A stretch of DNA of 64,000 nt from Pedobacter sp. AK013 (GTDB taxonomy: Bacteria > Bacteroidota > Bacteroidia > Sphingobacteriales > Sphingobacteriaceae). The position numbers and the translations under genes are program-made. Shown one piece after another: positions 37,071-45,931 of this stretch. Location: contig NZ_JACHCQ010000007.1 of NCBI RefSeq assembly GCF_014205835.1, positions 121,104-185,103 on the forward strand. Reading direction: 5' to 3'. The notes under the pieces are model-generated. The model saw only the letters and a program-made list of their open reading frames with translations. It ran no database searches and was not told the DNA's origin. Numbering within the stretch: position 1 is the stretch's first letter; each line of letters begins with the position of its first letter.

Positions 37071-37637
37071 ATGCTCATACTAAAACCTAAAAAGATGTTC
37101 ATTATCAGCGGAAAAACAGAAGCAAGAATTGTGGCCTGGAAGGCACGGAATGGCATCAATATTTTGCGTATCTGCCTCGGTATAATATTCATTTGGTTTG
37201 GCTTACTCAAATTTTTTCCCGGTGTGAGCGCTGCAGAAGAAATTGCAGGTCGTACCATTCTTAAACTTACATTTGGCTTGGTAAAGCCATCAACATCCAT
37301 GCCCATACTTGCCATTTGGGAGTGTATTATCGGTTTGGGTTTAGTTACCAAAGCATGGCTCAGACTTACCCTGGTCTTATTGTATATGCAGATGGCCGGA
37401 ACATTTCTTCCGCTGATCTTTTTCCCGCACGAAACCTTTCATCATTCTGTGTTAGTGCCTACACTGCTAGGTCAATATATCATCAAAAACTTTGTATTAA
37501 TTTCTGGTGGAATCTTAATAGGCGCAACGCTTAAAGGCGGAAAGCTAATAAACAAGCTAGTGTTGGAAGAAAAGGCTGTAAAACTTGAAAAACGCTTCGG
37601 CAGGATCAGGCGCATCATCAGATTGAAAACAGCTTAA
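37071..37637 (+). CDS. DoxX-like four-helix membrane protein
   Basis: A 188-residue integral membrane protein with four hydrophobic helices (residues about 30-48, 83-100, 103-125 and 140-158). ILRICLGIIFIWFGLLKFFP and AIWECIIGLGLVTK are typical of DoxX/DoxD-related proteins. A second in-frame ATG at 37095 is possible. Its function is not known; DoxX proteins are linked with quinone or thiol redox chemistry. It lies on the opposite strand between the intact and the degenerate kdpD ends, and a strong terminator follows. Confidence 0.7.
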   Translation: MLILKPKKMFIISGKTEARIVAWKARNGINILRICLGIIFIWFGLLKFFPGVSAAEEIAGRTILKLTFGLVKPSTSMPILAIWECIIGLGLVTKAWLRLTLVLLYMQMAGTFLPLIFFPHETFHHSVLVPTLLGQYIIKNFVLISGGILIGATLKGGKLINKLVLEEKAVKLEKRFGRIRRIIRLKTA

Positions 37638-37720
37638 AACCACAAACATTTATTTCACATTTTTAAAACAATGTAGAAGGAAGCTTGTTATTAATTTACA
37701 CCTACCGAAAAACAATTTAT

Positions 37721-37759
37721 AAAACAGACTTTGCACAAATAAGGTCTGTTTTGTTTTTT
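37721..37759 (+). terminator. Rho-independent terminator after the DoxX-like gene
   Basis: AAAACAGAC pairs exactly with GTCTGTTTT across a 14-base loop and is followed by GTTTTTT. The orientation suits the plus-strand gene ending at 37637. Confidence 0.8.
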
Positions 37760-37816
37760 AATAGCAGTTTATTTATTGCTTAGGCTTTCAGATCCATGCA
37801 ATGACGTTTTTCTCCT

Positions 37817-38947
37817 TTAAGAAAGAATCACCAAATCAATGTCCTTCATCGCCAGATTCTTCAGTAAACCATTAAAAATTGCAGTACGCATAATAACCTG
37901 AAAAATATTAAGATGGGGTTTACCAATACAAATGGTCGTGATTTCTTTTTCGTTTGCAATATCAATGATGGTTTTGGTAATCGCATTACTTTTCACTTTG
38001 ATTACTTCGCCCCCAAGCTCGGTAGCCAGTTTAAAATGGTTAATCAGGTGGCGTTGTTTATCTAGTTTAATGCGTTCCATGCTTTCGCTATCGCTCTGCA
38101 CGTATAACACGATCCAAGGTGATCGGTAATACGAAGCCAGTCTTGCTGTTTTCCGTATGACCACCCCTGCAGTTTCGGCGTTAGAAGAAATACAGGCCAA
38201 AAAGCGTTCAGGTCTCATTTTAATAGATTTCGGAATTTCGGTCTGGATTTTCCGTTCTACCTGGTGCACCACCTCTTTTAAGGCCAGCTCGCGCAGCTGA
38301 AGAATTTTATCAGATTGAAAAAAATTGCCCAATGCCCTTTCGATTTTAGATTGATCGTAAATTTTACCCTCTTTAAGGCGGGTAACCAATTCGTCGGCCG
38401 TAAGGTCGATGTTTACGATTTCGTCGGCGATTTCCAGTATCTTATCTGGAATGCGTTCGGTAACGGCTATGCCTGTAATCTGCTCAATTTCTTCATTAAT
38501 GCTTTCCAGGTGCTGGATATTAACTGCAGATACTACGCTGATCCCTGCCTCAAGCAGATCGAAAACATCCTGCCAGCGTTTAGTGTTTTTGCTGCCTTCG
38601 GCATTGGTATGGGCAAGTTCATCTACAATAACAATCTCCGGATGGCGGTTTATGATCCCCTTGAGGTCCATCTCCTCTATTTCTTTACCACGATAAAAGA
38701 TTTTCCGTCGCGGGATAACAGGAAGGCCGGCAACAAGAGCCTCTGTTTCTGCCCTTTTGTGGGTTTCGACATAACCGATGCAAATATCTACGCCATTTCG
38801 CAACAGTGCATGCGATTCCTGAAGCATACGATAAGTTTTTCCTACACCAGCACTCATGCCAATATAGATTTTGAGCTTTCCACGCCTGGATTTTTTAACC
38901 AGATCTAAAAAGTGCCTAACCGATTCTTCCTTTTGTTCTTCTTCCAT
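37817..38947 (-). CDS. kdpD: KdpD N-terminal sensor protein without histidine kinase
   Basis: A 376-residue protein equal to only the cytoplasmic N-terminal half of E. coli KdpD. The KdpD domain has Walker A GMSAGVGKT (about residues 31-39) and Walker B EIVIVDELAHTN (about 105-116). The C-terminal 125 residues form a universal-stress-like domain. The transmembrane and histidine-kinase halves are absent, and no kinase or KdpE gene is found downstream. Stand-alone sensor halves are common in Bacteroidota. It is the last gene of the kdp operon. I infer that it senses K+, ATP or c-di-AMP and works with a kinase encoded elsewhere. Confidence 0.92.
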   Translation of the reverse strand: MEEEQKEESVRHFLDLVKKSRRGKLKIYIGMSAGVGKTYRMLQESHALLRNGVDICIGYVETHKRAETEALVAGLPVIPRRKIFYRGKEIEEMDLKGIINRHPEIVIVDELAHTNAEGSKNTKRWQDVFDLLEAGISVVSAVNIQHLESINEEIEQITGIAVTERIPDKILEIADEIVNIDLTADELVTRLKEGKIYDQSKIERALGNFFQSDKILQLRELALKEVVHQVERKIQTEIPKSIKMRPERFLACISSNAETAGVVIRKTARLASYYRSPWIVLYVQSDSESMERIKLDKQRHLINHFKLATELGGEVIKVKSNAITKTIIDIANEKEITTICIGKPHLNIFQVIMRTAIFNGLLKNLAMKDIDLVILS

Positions 38948-38952
38948 AATCT

Positions 38953-39201
38953 TTACCAGGTAACAGTCATTATTCCTTTTTCTATTAATATGGTGATGAC
39001 AACAATCATAACAAGGGCGAATAAAACCATTGTAAATTTAAGTGAAATCTTTTTGGAAATCAGTTTGATCTGTTTTTCCATTACGTAACCACTCTTTATG
39101 TTGTATGTTCTTCTCCTTTTTAATGAACTGAGTTTTCTGATCATCAGCATTCCAGAGATCGCTAAAAACAGGCTGAACAGAATTTCTATGTAAGGATGCA
39201 T
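38953..39201 (-). CDS. Two-helix membrane protein in the kdp operon
   Basis: An 82-residue protein with one hydrophobic helix at residues 5-21 and another at 57-77, joined by a basic cytoplasmic-type loop (KLSSLKRRRTYNIKSGY). It starts 5 bases before kdpD in transcription order and so is translationally close to it. I do not recognise a family. A role in kdp regulation is only a guess from position. Confidence 0.55.
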   Translation of the reverse strand: MHPYIEILFSLFLAISGMLMIRKLSSLKRRRTYNIKSGYVMEKQIKLISKKISLKFTMVLFALVMIVVITILIEKGIMTVTW

Positions 39202-39225
39202 TGTTTTAATATTAAAATTATACTA

Positions 39226-39470
39226 ATCTGCCACGTTGAGCAATGTCATTAAGTTAAGGGATAAATTGCAAAAAGAGTTACCCTGAGCGTAGTCGAAGGG
39301 CATTTATTTGCAATTCATCAAGCTCAAGAGGTCTTCGACTAGGCTCAGACTGATGACCACGGTGCTTAACTTAAGACATTGCACGTTGAGCTTAGCCTGT
39401 GCTGAGCTTGACGAAGTATCGAAACGCTTTATCATGCATTTTAGTTGGTCCTTCGACAAGCTATCATTGA
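39226..39470. repeat. Array of GTTGAGC/GTCGAAG-type palindromic repeats
   Basis: The 557-base porin-to-82-residue-protein spacer holds at least two imperfect hairpins built from CACGTTGAG, CCCTGAGCGTAGTCGAAGGG, GTCTTCGACTAGGCTCAGAC, GCTGAGCTTGACGAAGTATC and CCTTCGACAAGC. They are the same family as at 6549 and 43804. No coding sequence is credible here; short frames through it are by-products of the repeats. Confidence 0.6.
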
Positions 39471-39487
39471 CAGATTTCTTAAGAAGG

Positions 39488-39634
39488 TCGTCATTGCGAG
39501 GCACGAAGCAATCTTAATGCGCACGCTAGTAGCGATCGTTGTAAGATTGCTTCGTCGGCCGAAAAAGCCTTCTCGCAATTGTAAAGGTTTAGTAATTCTG
39601 TTACCGAATTACTAAACCTTTACAGCAATGACGA
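39488..39634. repeat. Nested palindromes: hairpin within a REP-like element
   Basis: The outer arms TCGTCATTGCGAGGC and CAGCAATGACGA, plus GCACGAAGCAATCTTA with GTAAGATTGCTTCGTC, form a larger hairpin. Inside its right arm sits a perfect 18-bp inverted repeat, GTAAAGGTTTAGTAATTC (39581-39598) and GAATTACTAAACCTTTAC (39606-39623), with a 7-base loop. The inner element looks inserted into the CGCAAT/CAATGACG arm. Confidence 0.7.
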
Positions 39635-39758
39635 TTCCTCGCGGCTTACAATACGATAAAAACCCTTATGTCACTTATATTGATTTTTATACAATAAATT
39701 AACCCTCAGGATGACAAATTTTAAAGAGGAATCCTCATCCCCGTGCAAACGAACCGCA

Positions 39759-40829
39759 TTAAAACGATACAGCTATACTTGCTGTTAGGCTTGCATTGGC
39801 ATTAACCGCTGCCCCCTCTCTTGCAAAAATTTTGTCTTTACTATCATAGGCTTTTCCTTCTAACCGCACAACGGCATTAGCTATTGGCGAATAATCAAGA
39901 TTTAAGGAATAACCTTTGGTTTTAAAACCTTGTGGCGTGCCTGTCGCAATAAAAATTCCGTTTTTATCTTCATAATATTCAAATCTTCCGGCAACAGCCC
40001 ATTTTGGCGCAAATTTGTATTGTGCAATGGCCACTGGAGAAATGACTTCGCTTTTATCACTACTCCCTTTTTGTTTCTGTTGGGTTCCATAATCAAATCC
40101 AAGGGTTACACCAAATTTATCAGTTAGCTGAAAGATACCGTAAACGTTGTGGTAAAACCGATTAACCCTAACCGAATCGGCACCTTCTGCTCCAAGATAA
40201 TTGCTGTAGTTTACCGTAATTTTATCTGTGGGTTTCCAGGTAAGCTGAAGTCCACCGGCAGGTTTATTATTTCCATTCTGGCGGGTAATGCGCTGCCATC
40301 CGTTTAAGTACAATGCGGTAGCCGTAAACTTACCATCTTTGGTACCATAAGTAATTTTGGCACCCGATTCGTAGTAAGGTGTATTTTCTGAAGAAATATT
40401 TCTGGTTAGTACCCAGCAATCTTTCGAAACCGCACTTTCAAAACCGATGTGCGAAGAAAAGATTCCGGCATCAATCCAAAGATTTTCTGTTTTGGATAAT
40501 TTCACACCTGCATTGGCTTCAAAGATATTTTTCAAAACTCCTGGCTCGGCAGCAAGATTGGCATTGGCATAAGTTCCGGCCATTACTGCTAAGTTGGCGC
40601 GGATATTTCCAGTATCGTAAGCTGCCTTGATAAAACCAAGGTTCAGGTTTACTTCGTTGGCGCGGTTATGCGAATAAATAAAACCAGGGCGGTTATGGTC
40701 AGCAGGTTTGTTAAAATCGTATCCATAATAGGCTTCTAGGTAGCCCGTTACTTTAATTTTAGGTTCTTCCTGTGCTTTCGCAAAAAATCCTGTAGTGAGT
40801 GTAGCGGCAAGTAATAGTATTTTTTTCAT
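39759..40829 (-). CDS. Outer-membrane porin (beta-barrel porin-2/OmpL-like) of the kdp locus
   Basis: A 356-residue outer-membrane protein. The ATG at 40829 gives a clean signal peptide (MKKILLLAATLTTGFFAKAQ), while the upstream ATG at 40856 adds a polar extension. The mature part is alternating amphipathic strands (VTGYLEAYYGYDFNKP, WIDAGIFSSHIGFESA) and ends with a C-terminal aromatic (SIAVSF), as barrels do. Porins of this type follow kdpFABC in Bacteroidota, so it probably admits K+ or its counter-ions. It lies between kdpC and the 82-residue membrane protein, with repeats on both sides. Confidence 0.88.
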   Translation of the reverse strand: MKKILLLAATLTTGFFAKAQEEPKIKVTGYLEAYYGYDFNKPADHNRPGFIYSHNRANEVNLNLGFIKAAYDTGNIRANLAVMAGTYANANLAAEPGVLKNIFEANAGVKLSKTENLWIDAGIFSSHIGFESAVSKDCWVLTRNISSENTPYYESGAKITYGTKDGKFTATALYLNGWQRITRQNGNNKPAGGLQLTWKPTDKITVNYSNYLGAEGADSVRVNRFYHNVYGIFQLTDKFGVTLGFDYGTQQKQKGSSDKSEVISPVAIAQYKFAPKWAVAGRFEYYEDKNGIFIATGTPQGFKTKGYSLNLDYSPIANAVVRLEGKAYDSKDKIFAREGAAVNANASLTASIAVSF

Positions 40830-40939
40830 TTTATTTGATTGCTTTGTATTGGGCAAAGCCTAAGGCCCAGGCTAGTTGACACCAGACCTTAATGCATTAC
40901 CATTGTTATTGTTTTGGGAAATTGATTATTAATAAAGTG

Positions 40940-41026
40940 GTCGTCATCTCGACTGGAACGAAGTGGAACGGAGAGATCTTTAACAAATAGTAAAGCTCTG
41001 TCCACTACGGTCGAAATGATGGAATT
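40940..41026. repeat. Hairpin repeat in the kdpC-porin spacer
   Basis: GTCGTCATCTCGACTGGAACG and CTACGGTCGAAATGATGG are imperfect complementary arms around GGAGAGATCTTTAAC. This is one of four repeat-bearing spacers in the operon. Confidence 0.55.
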
Positions 41027-41031
41027 GTTAA

Positions 41032-41592
41032 TTAAAGCTCATCAAGGGCAAGATTTAACTTTAACACGTTTACCGATGAAGGACCAAAAACACCCATAAA
41101 TGGTTTCAGGGTATTCATAGCTACAAGTTCTTTCACTTTTTTAACATCGATTTTACGGGCTGCAGCAACCCTCTGGATCTGAATGGCGGCACCTTGTTCC
41201 GAAATATTTGGATCAAGTCCGCTTCCTGATGCGGTAACCATATCTGCTGGGATATCAGATTTTTTGATGCCCGGATTATATTTCAATAAAGTATCGATAC
41301 GCGACTGCACTTCTTTTAAATAATCAGGATTAGATGGTCCCTTGTTAGAACCTGCAGAACCTGCTGCATTGTAAGCAACTGCTGATGGTCTTCCCCAGAA
41401 ATATTGTGGTTTGGTAAACGACTGACCCAATAATGCATAACCTACTGTTTTACCATTTTTGGTGATTTTTTCTCCTCCACCGTGCCCTTTAGACATTTTA
41501 CCGATAAGGGCTACACTAATAGGATATACTACGCATAACAGTACCAATAGGACTAGGGTTAAGCGGATAGATTGAATGATGTACTTTTTCAT
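41032..41592 (-). CDS. kdpC: KdpC subunit of the K+-transporting P-type ATPase
   Basis: A 186-residue membrane-anchored subunit with an N-terminal helix (LTLVLLVLLCVVYPISVALI, about residues 11-30). The periplasmic part has the KdpC pattern GYALLGQSFTKPQYFWGRPS, the serine-rich SAAGSNKGPSNPDYL and SGSGLDPNISEQGAAIQIQRV, followed by VNVLKLNLALDEL. It stabilises the KdpA-KdpB complex and affects ATP affinity. It is the third gene of kdpABC, separated from kdpB by a hairpin repeat. Confidence 0.97.
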   Translation of the reverse strand: MKKYIIQSIRLTLVLLVLLCVVYPISVALIGKMSKGHGGGEKITKNGKTVGYALLGQSFTKPQYFWGRPSAVAYNAAGSAGSNKGPSNPDYLKEVQSRIDTLLKYNPGIKKSDIPADMVTASGSGLDPNISEQGAAIQIQRVAAARKIDVKKVKELVAMNTLKPFMGVFGPSSVNVLKLNLALDEL

Positions 41593-41616
41593 TTTTGTAT
41601 TTTTTAAATTTCCTTG

Positions 41617-41711
41617 GTGTCATGCTGAGGTACGAAGCATCTTTAGCTATTACAATTCTGTTTAGCAACTACTTCATCACTAAAGATTCTTCGCTGTGCT
41701 CAGAATGACAA
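41617..41711. repeat. Hairpin repeat in the kdpB-kdpC spacer
   Basis: TGTCATGCTGAGGTACGAAGCATCTTTAG pairs imperfectly with CTAAAGATTCTTCGCTGTGCTCAGAATGACA (shown here by their first and last bases): about 28 positions with a few mismatches. It is a close relative of the other kdp spacer repeats. Confidence 0.65.
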
Positions 41712-41717
41712 TTTGTT

Positions 41718-43745
41718 TTACACAAATAATCCGACCAATAAATCGATTATTTTAATACCTATAAACGGGGCTACTACACCACCAATACCGTATATAAATA
41801 GGTTTCTGCGTAATAAAGCAGTTGCACCGATAGGTTTATAGGCAACCCCTTTTAATGCTAACGGAATCAGGATTGGAATAATAATGGCATTAAAAATAAC
41901 AGCCGACATAATAGCTGATTCTGGCGAATGCAAGCCCATAATGTTCAGGCTTTGCAAAGCTGGTATAGATGCAATAAACAAAGCCGGAACAATAGCAAAA
42001 TACTTGGCCACATCATTTGCGATAGAAAAAGTGGTCAATGTACCACGGGTAATCAACAACTGTTTACCAATTTCCACGATCTCGATCAATTTGGTTGGGT
42101 CGTTATCCAAATCGACCATATTACCAGCCTCTTTTGCAGCCTGTGTTCCACTGTTCATGGCTACCCCAACATCTGCCTGTGCTAAAGCTGGGGCATCATT
42201 GGTACCGTCGCCCATCATCGCCACCAGTTTACCCATTGTTTGCTCATCTTTGATGTAATTCATTTTATCTTCGGGCTTAGCCTCTGCAATAAAATCATCA
42301 ACACCAGCTTTATCTGCTATATATTTAGCAGTCAATGGATTATCACCTGTAACCATTACTGTTTTCACACCCATTTTCCTCAGGCGTTCGAAACGTTCGC
42401 TGATTCCAGGTTTAATAATATCCTGTAACTCGATTACACCAAGGGCTTTTTCATTTTCAGAAACCACAAGTGGCGTTCCTCCATTGGTAGCTATAGTTTT
42501 CACATGATTTTCAATGTCGGAAGGGAAAATATTTCCAGCTTTTTCAACTATATTCCTGATCGAATCGAAAGCACCTTTTCTAATCCTTCTCCCTTCGGCT
42601 GTATCTAAGCCACTTGAGCGGGTTTCGGCGGTAAATTTGATGAATGTAGATCCTTCTGGTGTTCCAGTAGATTTGATACCCTGCTCAGCAGCCAGTTCGA
42701 TAATCGATTTTCCTTCTGGAGTTTCATCTGCCAAAGAGCTTAGCACACAGGCATCGGTAAAAGCTTTAATGTTTACACCCGCAGTTGGATAAAAATTGGT
42801 GGCTTTACGGTTACCAATGGTAATGGTTCCGGTCTTGTCTAACAGCAATACATCAATATCGCCTGCAGTTTCTACCGCTTTACCCGATTTGGTAATTACG
42901 TTTGCTCTTAATGCCCTGTCCATTCCGGCAATACCAATGGCAGATAAAAGTCCGCCGATGGTTGTTGGGATCAGACAAACAAAAAGGGAAATTAATGCCG
43001 CAATGGTGATCGGAGTATTGGCATAATCGGCAAAAGGTTTTAACGTTACGCATACAATAATGAATACCAAAGTAAAGCTGGCCAGTAGAATGGTTAAAGC
43101 AATTTCGTTTGGTGTTTTCTGACGTGATGCACCTTCAACCAAAGCAATCATTTTATCTAAAAAACTTTCTCCGGGAGCAGTACTCACCTGAACTTTAATC
43201 TCATCTGATAAAACTTTTGTACCTCCGGTTACCGAAGATTTATCGCCTCCTGATTCGCGAATTACTGGAGCAGACTCACCTGTAATGGCCGATTCGTCGA
43301 TCGTAGCAATACCTTCAATAATCTCTCCATCAGTTGGAATCGTATCGCCGGTTTCACAAATAAACACATCTCCTTTTTTTAACTGGTTTGATGAACGGAT
43401 CTCGATGGTTCCATTTGCTAAAAGCACTTTAGCAGGTGTTTCTTCTCTTGTTTTACGCAGGCTATCGGCTTGTGCTTTACCCCTTGCTTCGGCAATGGCT
43501 TCGGCGAAGTTTGCAAACAGCACGGTAAGCAATAAAACTAAAAAGATAAAGAAATTATATAAAGGTGATCCTTGTCCGTTATGGCTGAAAGAGTATATGG
43601 TAACATAAGCCATTACCAGCGTTCCGATTTCTACGGTAAACATCACCGGGTTACGTACCATTACCCTTGGATCGAGTTTGATGAAAGATTGTTTTAGTGC
43701 GGTCTGCACCAAGGCAGGTTCGAACAATTTATTATTGGGTTTCAT
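41718..43745 (-). CDS. kdpB: KdpB, catalytic subunit of the K+-transporting P-type ATPase
   Basis: A 675-residue P-type ATPase. The phosphorylated Asp is in [13 protein letters not shown] (about residue 303). Also visible are the actuator loop [13 protein letters not shown], the nucleotide-domain segment KGAFDSI, the [12 protein letters not shown] motif and the hinge [20 protein letters not shown]. Length and order match E. coli KdpB. It hydrolyses ATP to drive high-affinity K+ uptake through KdpA. It starts 148 bases after kdpA, with a hairpin repeat in between. Confidence 0.98.
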   Translation of the reverse strand: MKPNNKLFEPALVQTALKQSFIKLDPRVMVRNPVMFTVEIGTLVMAYVTIYSFSHNGQGSPLYNFFIFLVLLLTVLFANFAEAIAEARGKAQADSLRKTREETPAKVLLANGTIEIRSSNQLKKGDVFICETGDTIPTDGEIIEGIATIDESAITGESAPVIRESGGDKSSVTGGTKVLSDEIKVQVSTAPGESFLDKMIALVEGASRQKTPNEIALTILLASFTLVFIIVCVTLKPFADYANTPITIAALISLFVCLIPTTIGGLLSAIGIAGMDRALRANVITKSGKAVETAGDIDVLLLDKTGTITIGNRKATNFYPTAGVNIKAFTDACVLSSLADETPEGKSIIELAAEQGIKSTGTPEGSTFIKFTAETRSSGLDTAEGRRIRKGAFDSIRNIVEKAGNIFPSDIENHVKTIATNGGTPLVVSENEKALGVIELQDIIKPGISERFERLRKMGVKTVMVTGDNPLTAKYIADKAGVDDFIAEAKPEDKMNYIKDEQTMGKLVAMMGDGTNDAPALAQADVGVAMNSGTQAAKEAGNMVDLDNDPTKLIEIVEIGKQLLITRGTLTTFSIANDVAKYFAIVPALFIASIPALQSLNIMGLHSPESAIMSAVIFNAIIIPILIPLALKGVAYKPIGATALLRRNLFIYGIGGVVAPFIGIKIIDLLVGLFV

Positions 43746-43803
43746 TTTTTTATTTGTTATGTGATTTCTCAGATTTAATCGATTTCACAGATTATCGTGT
43801 GAC

Positions 43804-43888
43804 TTGTCATCCTGAGCTTGTGAAAGGACCTTTGATAAATCATTTCGACTACTTGTCCCGAAAATTCGGGAGGCTCAATGTGACAAAT
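43804..43888. repeat. Hairpin repeat in the kdpA-kdpB spacer
   Basis: TTGTCATCCTGAGCTTGTGAAAGG and GGCTCAATGTGACAA form imperfect arms around a smaller hairpin TCCCGAAAATTCGGGA. This is the GTCATCCTGAGC family seen elsewhere in the window. Confidence 0.65.
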
Positions 43889-43893
43889 TCATT

Positions 43894-45612
43894 TTATTTA
43901 AGCATGGTAAAATATTCTGCCAACGGGCCTAAAGCCAAGGCAGGGAAATAAGAAAGTGCATTTAACACGATGATCACTGCAAAAGTCATCAGTGCAAAGG
44001 TTTTGGTATCTGTTTTAAGCGTACCGGCCGATTCTGGTATAAATTTCTTAGCACCTAATAATCCAGCGATGGCAACCGGGCCAATAATCGGCAAGAAACG
44101 GCCTAAGAAAATCACAATCCCTGTAGATAGATTCCAAAAGATATTGTTATCACCTAGTCCCTCAAACCCTGAGCCGTTGTTGGCATTTGATGAAGTCATT
44201 TCGTACAGCATTTCTGAAAATCCATGGAAACCAGGGTTATTGAGCCAGCTTTTAGGCTGAACAGCCCATGCCGCATTGCCATGGTTGGTGAAGATGTAAC
44301 TTGCAATCGCAGTTCCTGCCAGTATCAAAAATGGGCTCAATAAAGTGATAATGGCCGCAATTTTAATCTCTCTGGCTTCTACTTTATGTCCGAGGAATTC
44401 AGGTGTTCTGCCAACCATCAATCCTGAAATAAATACGGCAACGATCAGGTAAATAAAATAGTTCAATAAACCAACGCCACATCCTCCATAGAATGAATTG
44501 ATCATCATGCCCAGTAATTGCCATGTGCCTGACATCGGCATCGTACTATCGTGCATACTGTTCACTGAACCGGTAGAAATAATTGTAGTTACAGTAGCCC
44601 AGTAAGCAGAGGCAGCCGGGCCGAAGCGAACTTCTTTTCCTTCCATGGCACCAGTAGACTGAGAAATTCCCATTTTAGCTAATGCCGGATTACCGCCCAA
44701 CTCTGAGCTAAGCATAGGTAAAAGCAACATAAACAGACCAATAGTCATAACCCCAAAAATGGTCCAGGCCAGTTTCTTCCTGCGGATGAAATAACCAAAC
44801 GCAATTACCATTGCAACAGGGATAATTACCTGTGCAATTAACTCAACCATATTGGTAAAGTAGCTTGGATTTTCAAAAGGGTGTGCAGAATTGGCACCAA
44901 AATAACCTCCGCCATTGGTACCCAAATGTTTAATAGCAATCATCTGAGCAGCTGGCCCCCTCGAAACATTAACCGTGTCTCCTTGTAGGGAGATAAATTT
45001 ATCTTTCCCCTCATAACTTGCAGGCGTACCGTTAAAAGTTAAGATTAAGGCCATCACAAAAGATAATGGCAATAATAAACGGGTAATAGATTTTACAAAA
45101 AATTCCCAGAAATTACCAAGCTCAGTTGTTGTTTTATCTCTGAAAGCTTTAAAAAGGACTACCGCAGCCGCAATACCTGTAGCTGCACTCACGAACTGAA
45201 GAAACATGAGCACATATTGCTGGGTAAGGTAGCTTACGCCACTTTCTCCAGAATAATGTTGCAAATTACAGTTGGCAACAAAGCTGATAATGGTGTTAAA
45301 AGCAAGATCTGGTGTCATCCCAGGGTTTCCATCCGGATTGAATGGAAGCTTATCCTGAAAAATAAGCACAAAAAAACCATAAAACAACCATAGTATATTA
45401 ATGGTAAGCAGTGCTTTTAACTGCTGTTTCCAGTTCATTTGCTCTTTAATATTGATTCCGGAAAGCTTGTAAATACCAGTTTCCAATGGTTTTAAAAAAT
45501 CTGTCCAGACTTTTTCTCCTGCAAAAACCTTGGCCAGGTATTTACCCAATGGTATGGCAATAACCAGAGTGAGCAGGAAGGTGGCGATAATGCCTGTTAA
45601 TTCAGTATTCAT
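43894..45612 (-). CDS. kdpA: KdpA, K+-binding channel subunit
   Basis: A 572-residue polytopic membrane protein with about ten helices. The four selectivity-filter-like repeats can be seen, for example NLQHYSGESG, IKHLGTNGGGYFGANSAHPF and YEMTSSNANNGSGFEG. It starts at 45612 (MNTELTGIIATFLLTLVIAI), 38 bases after kdpF. It selects and translocates K+ in the KdpFABC complex under K+ limitation. Confidence 0.98.
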   Translation of the reverse strand: MNTELTGIIATFLLTLVIAIPLGKYLAKVFAGEKVWTDFLKPLETGIYKLSGINIKEQMNWKQQLKALLTINILWLFYGFFVLIFQDKLPFNPDGNPGMTPDLAFNTIISFVANCNLQHYSGESGVSYLTQQYVLMFLQFVSAATGIAAAVVLFKAFRDKTTTELGNFWEFFVKSITRLLLPLSFVMALILTFNGTPASYEGKDKFISLQGDTVNVSRGPAAQMIAIKHLGTNGGGYFGANSAHPFENPSYFTNMVELIAQVIIPVAMVIAFGYFIRRKKLAWTIFGVMTIGLFMLLLPMLSSELGGNPALAKMGISQSTGAMEGKEVRFGPAASAYWATVTTIISTGSVNSMHDSTMPMSGTWQLLGMMINSFYGGCGVGLLNYFIYLIVAVFISGLMVGRTPEFLGHKVEAREIKIAAIITLLSPFLILAGTAIASYIFTNHGNAAWAVQPKSWLNNPGFHGFSEMLYEMTSSNANNGSGFEGLGDNNIFWNLSTGIVIFLGRFLPIIGPVAIAGLLGAKKFIPESAGTLKTDTKTFALMTFAVIIVLNALSYFPALALGPLAEYFTMLK

Positions 45613-45650
45613 TTCTTAATTTGTTAAATGCTCCATAAAAGGAGAAAAGA

Positions 45651-45728
45651 TTAAAATTTTTCGGGTTTGATCAGCACGTAGATCATATAGATAAATACGG
45701 CGATGGCGATAATAAATAATGCGATCAT
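45651..45728 (-). CDS. kdpF: KdpF, 25-residue membrane peptide
   Basis: A short frame (ATG 45728, TAA 45651) encodes MIALFIIAIAVFIYMIYVLI followed by KPEKF: one transmembrane helix and a short basic tail, as expected for KdpF, the lipid-like stabilising subunit. It lies 38 bases upstream of kdpA in the same orientation. It is too short for most gene callers. Confidence 0.88.
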   Translation of the reverse strand: MIALFIIAIAVFIYMIYVLIKPEKF

Positions 45729-45733
45729 AGTGT

Positions 45734-45814
45734 TTAGATTTTTTCGAACCAGTCAATTGATTTGTAAGTAGCCCAGCAGAGCAGAACTAGGATTAAAAAA
45801 AGTAATATTGTCAT
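45734..45814 (-). CDS. 26-residue single-helix membrane peptide before kdpF
   Basis: ATG at 45814 to TAA at 45734 encodes MTILLFLILVLLCWATYKSI and DWFEKI. It is one hydrophobic helix with a short amphipathic tail. It ends 5 bases before the kdpF start, in the same direction. The composition is strongly membrane-like, and the stop-to-start spacing is that of an operon. It may be a second small Kdp subunit or a leader peptide; no family name is known to me. Confidence 0.6.
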   Translation of the reverse strand: MTILLFLILVLLCWATYKSIDWFEKI

Positions 45815-45931
45815 GATTGTAATGATTTTATAGGCCAATAGCCAACTCTCATACCATAAAAGACACCACCCCAACAAACACCTGACAAACAACAAGTTAA
45901 ACAAATTACTTTACATAAATAAAAATGAGGT

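Noticed and set aside
37071..37637. DoxX-like gene as a kdp operon member
   Set aside because: It is on the opposite strand, is flanked by a kdpD fragment and has its own terminator.
39304..39517. Overlapping 66-69 codon frames on both strands
   Set aside because: They are translations of the palindromic repeats, which leave open frames on both strands.
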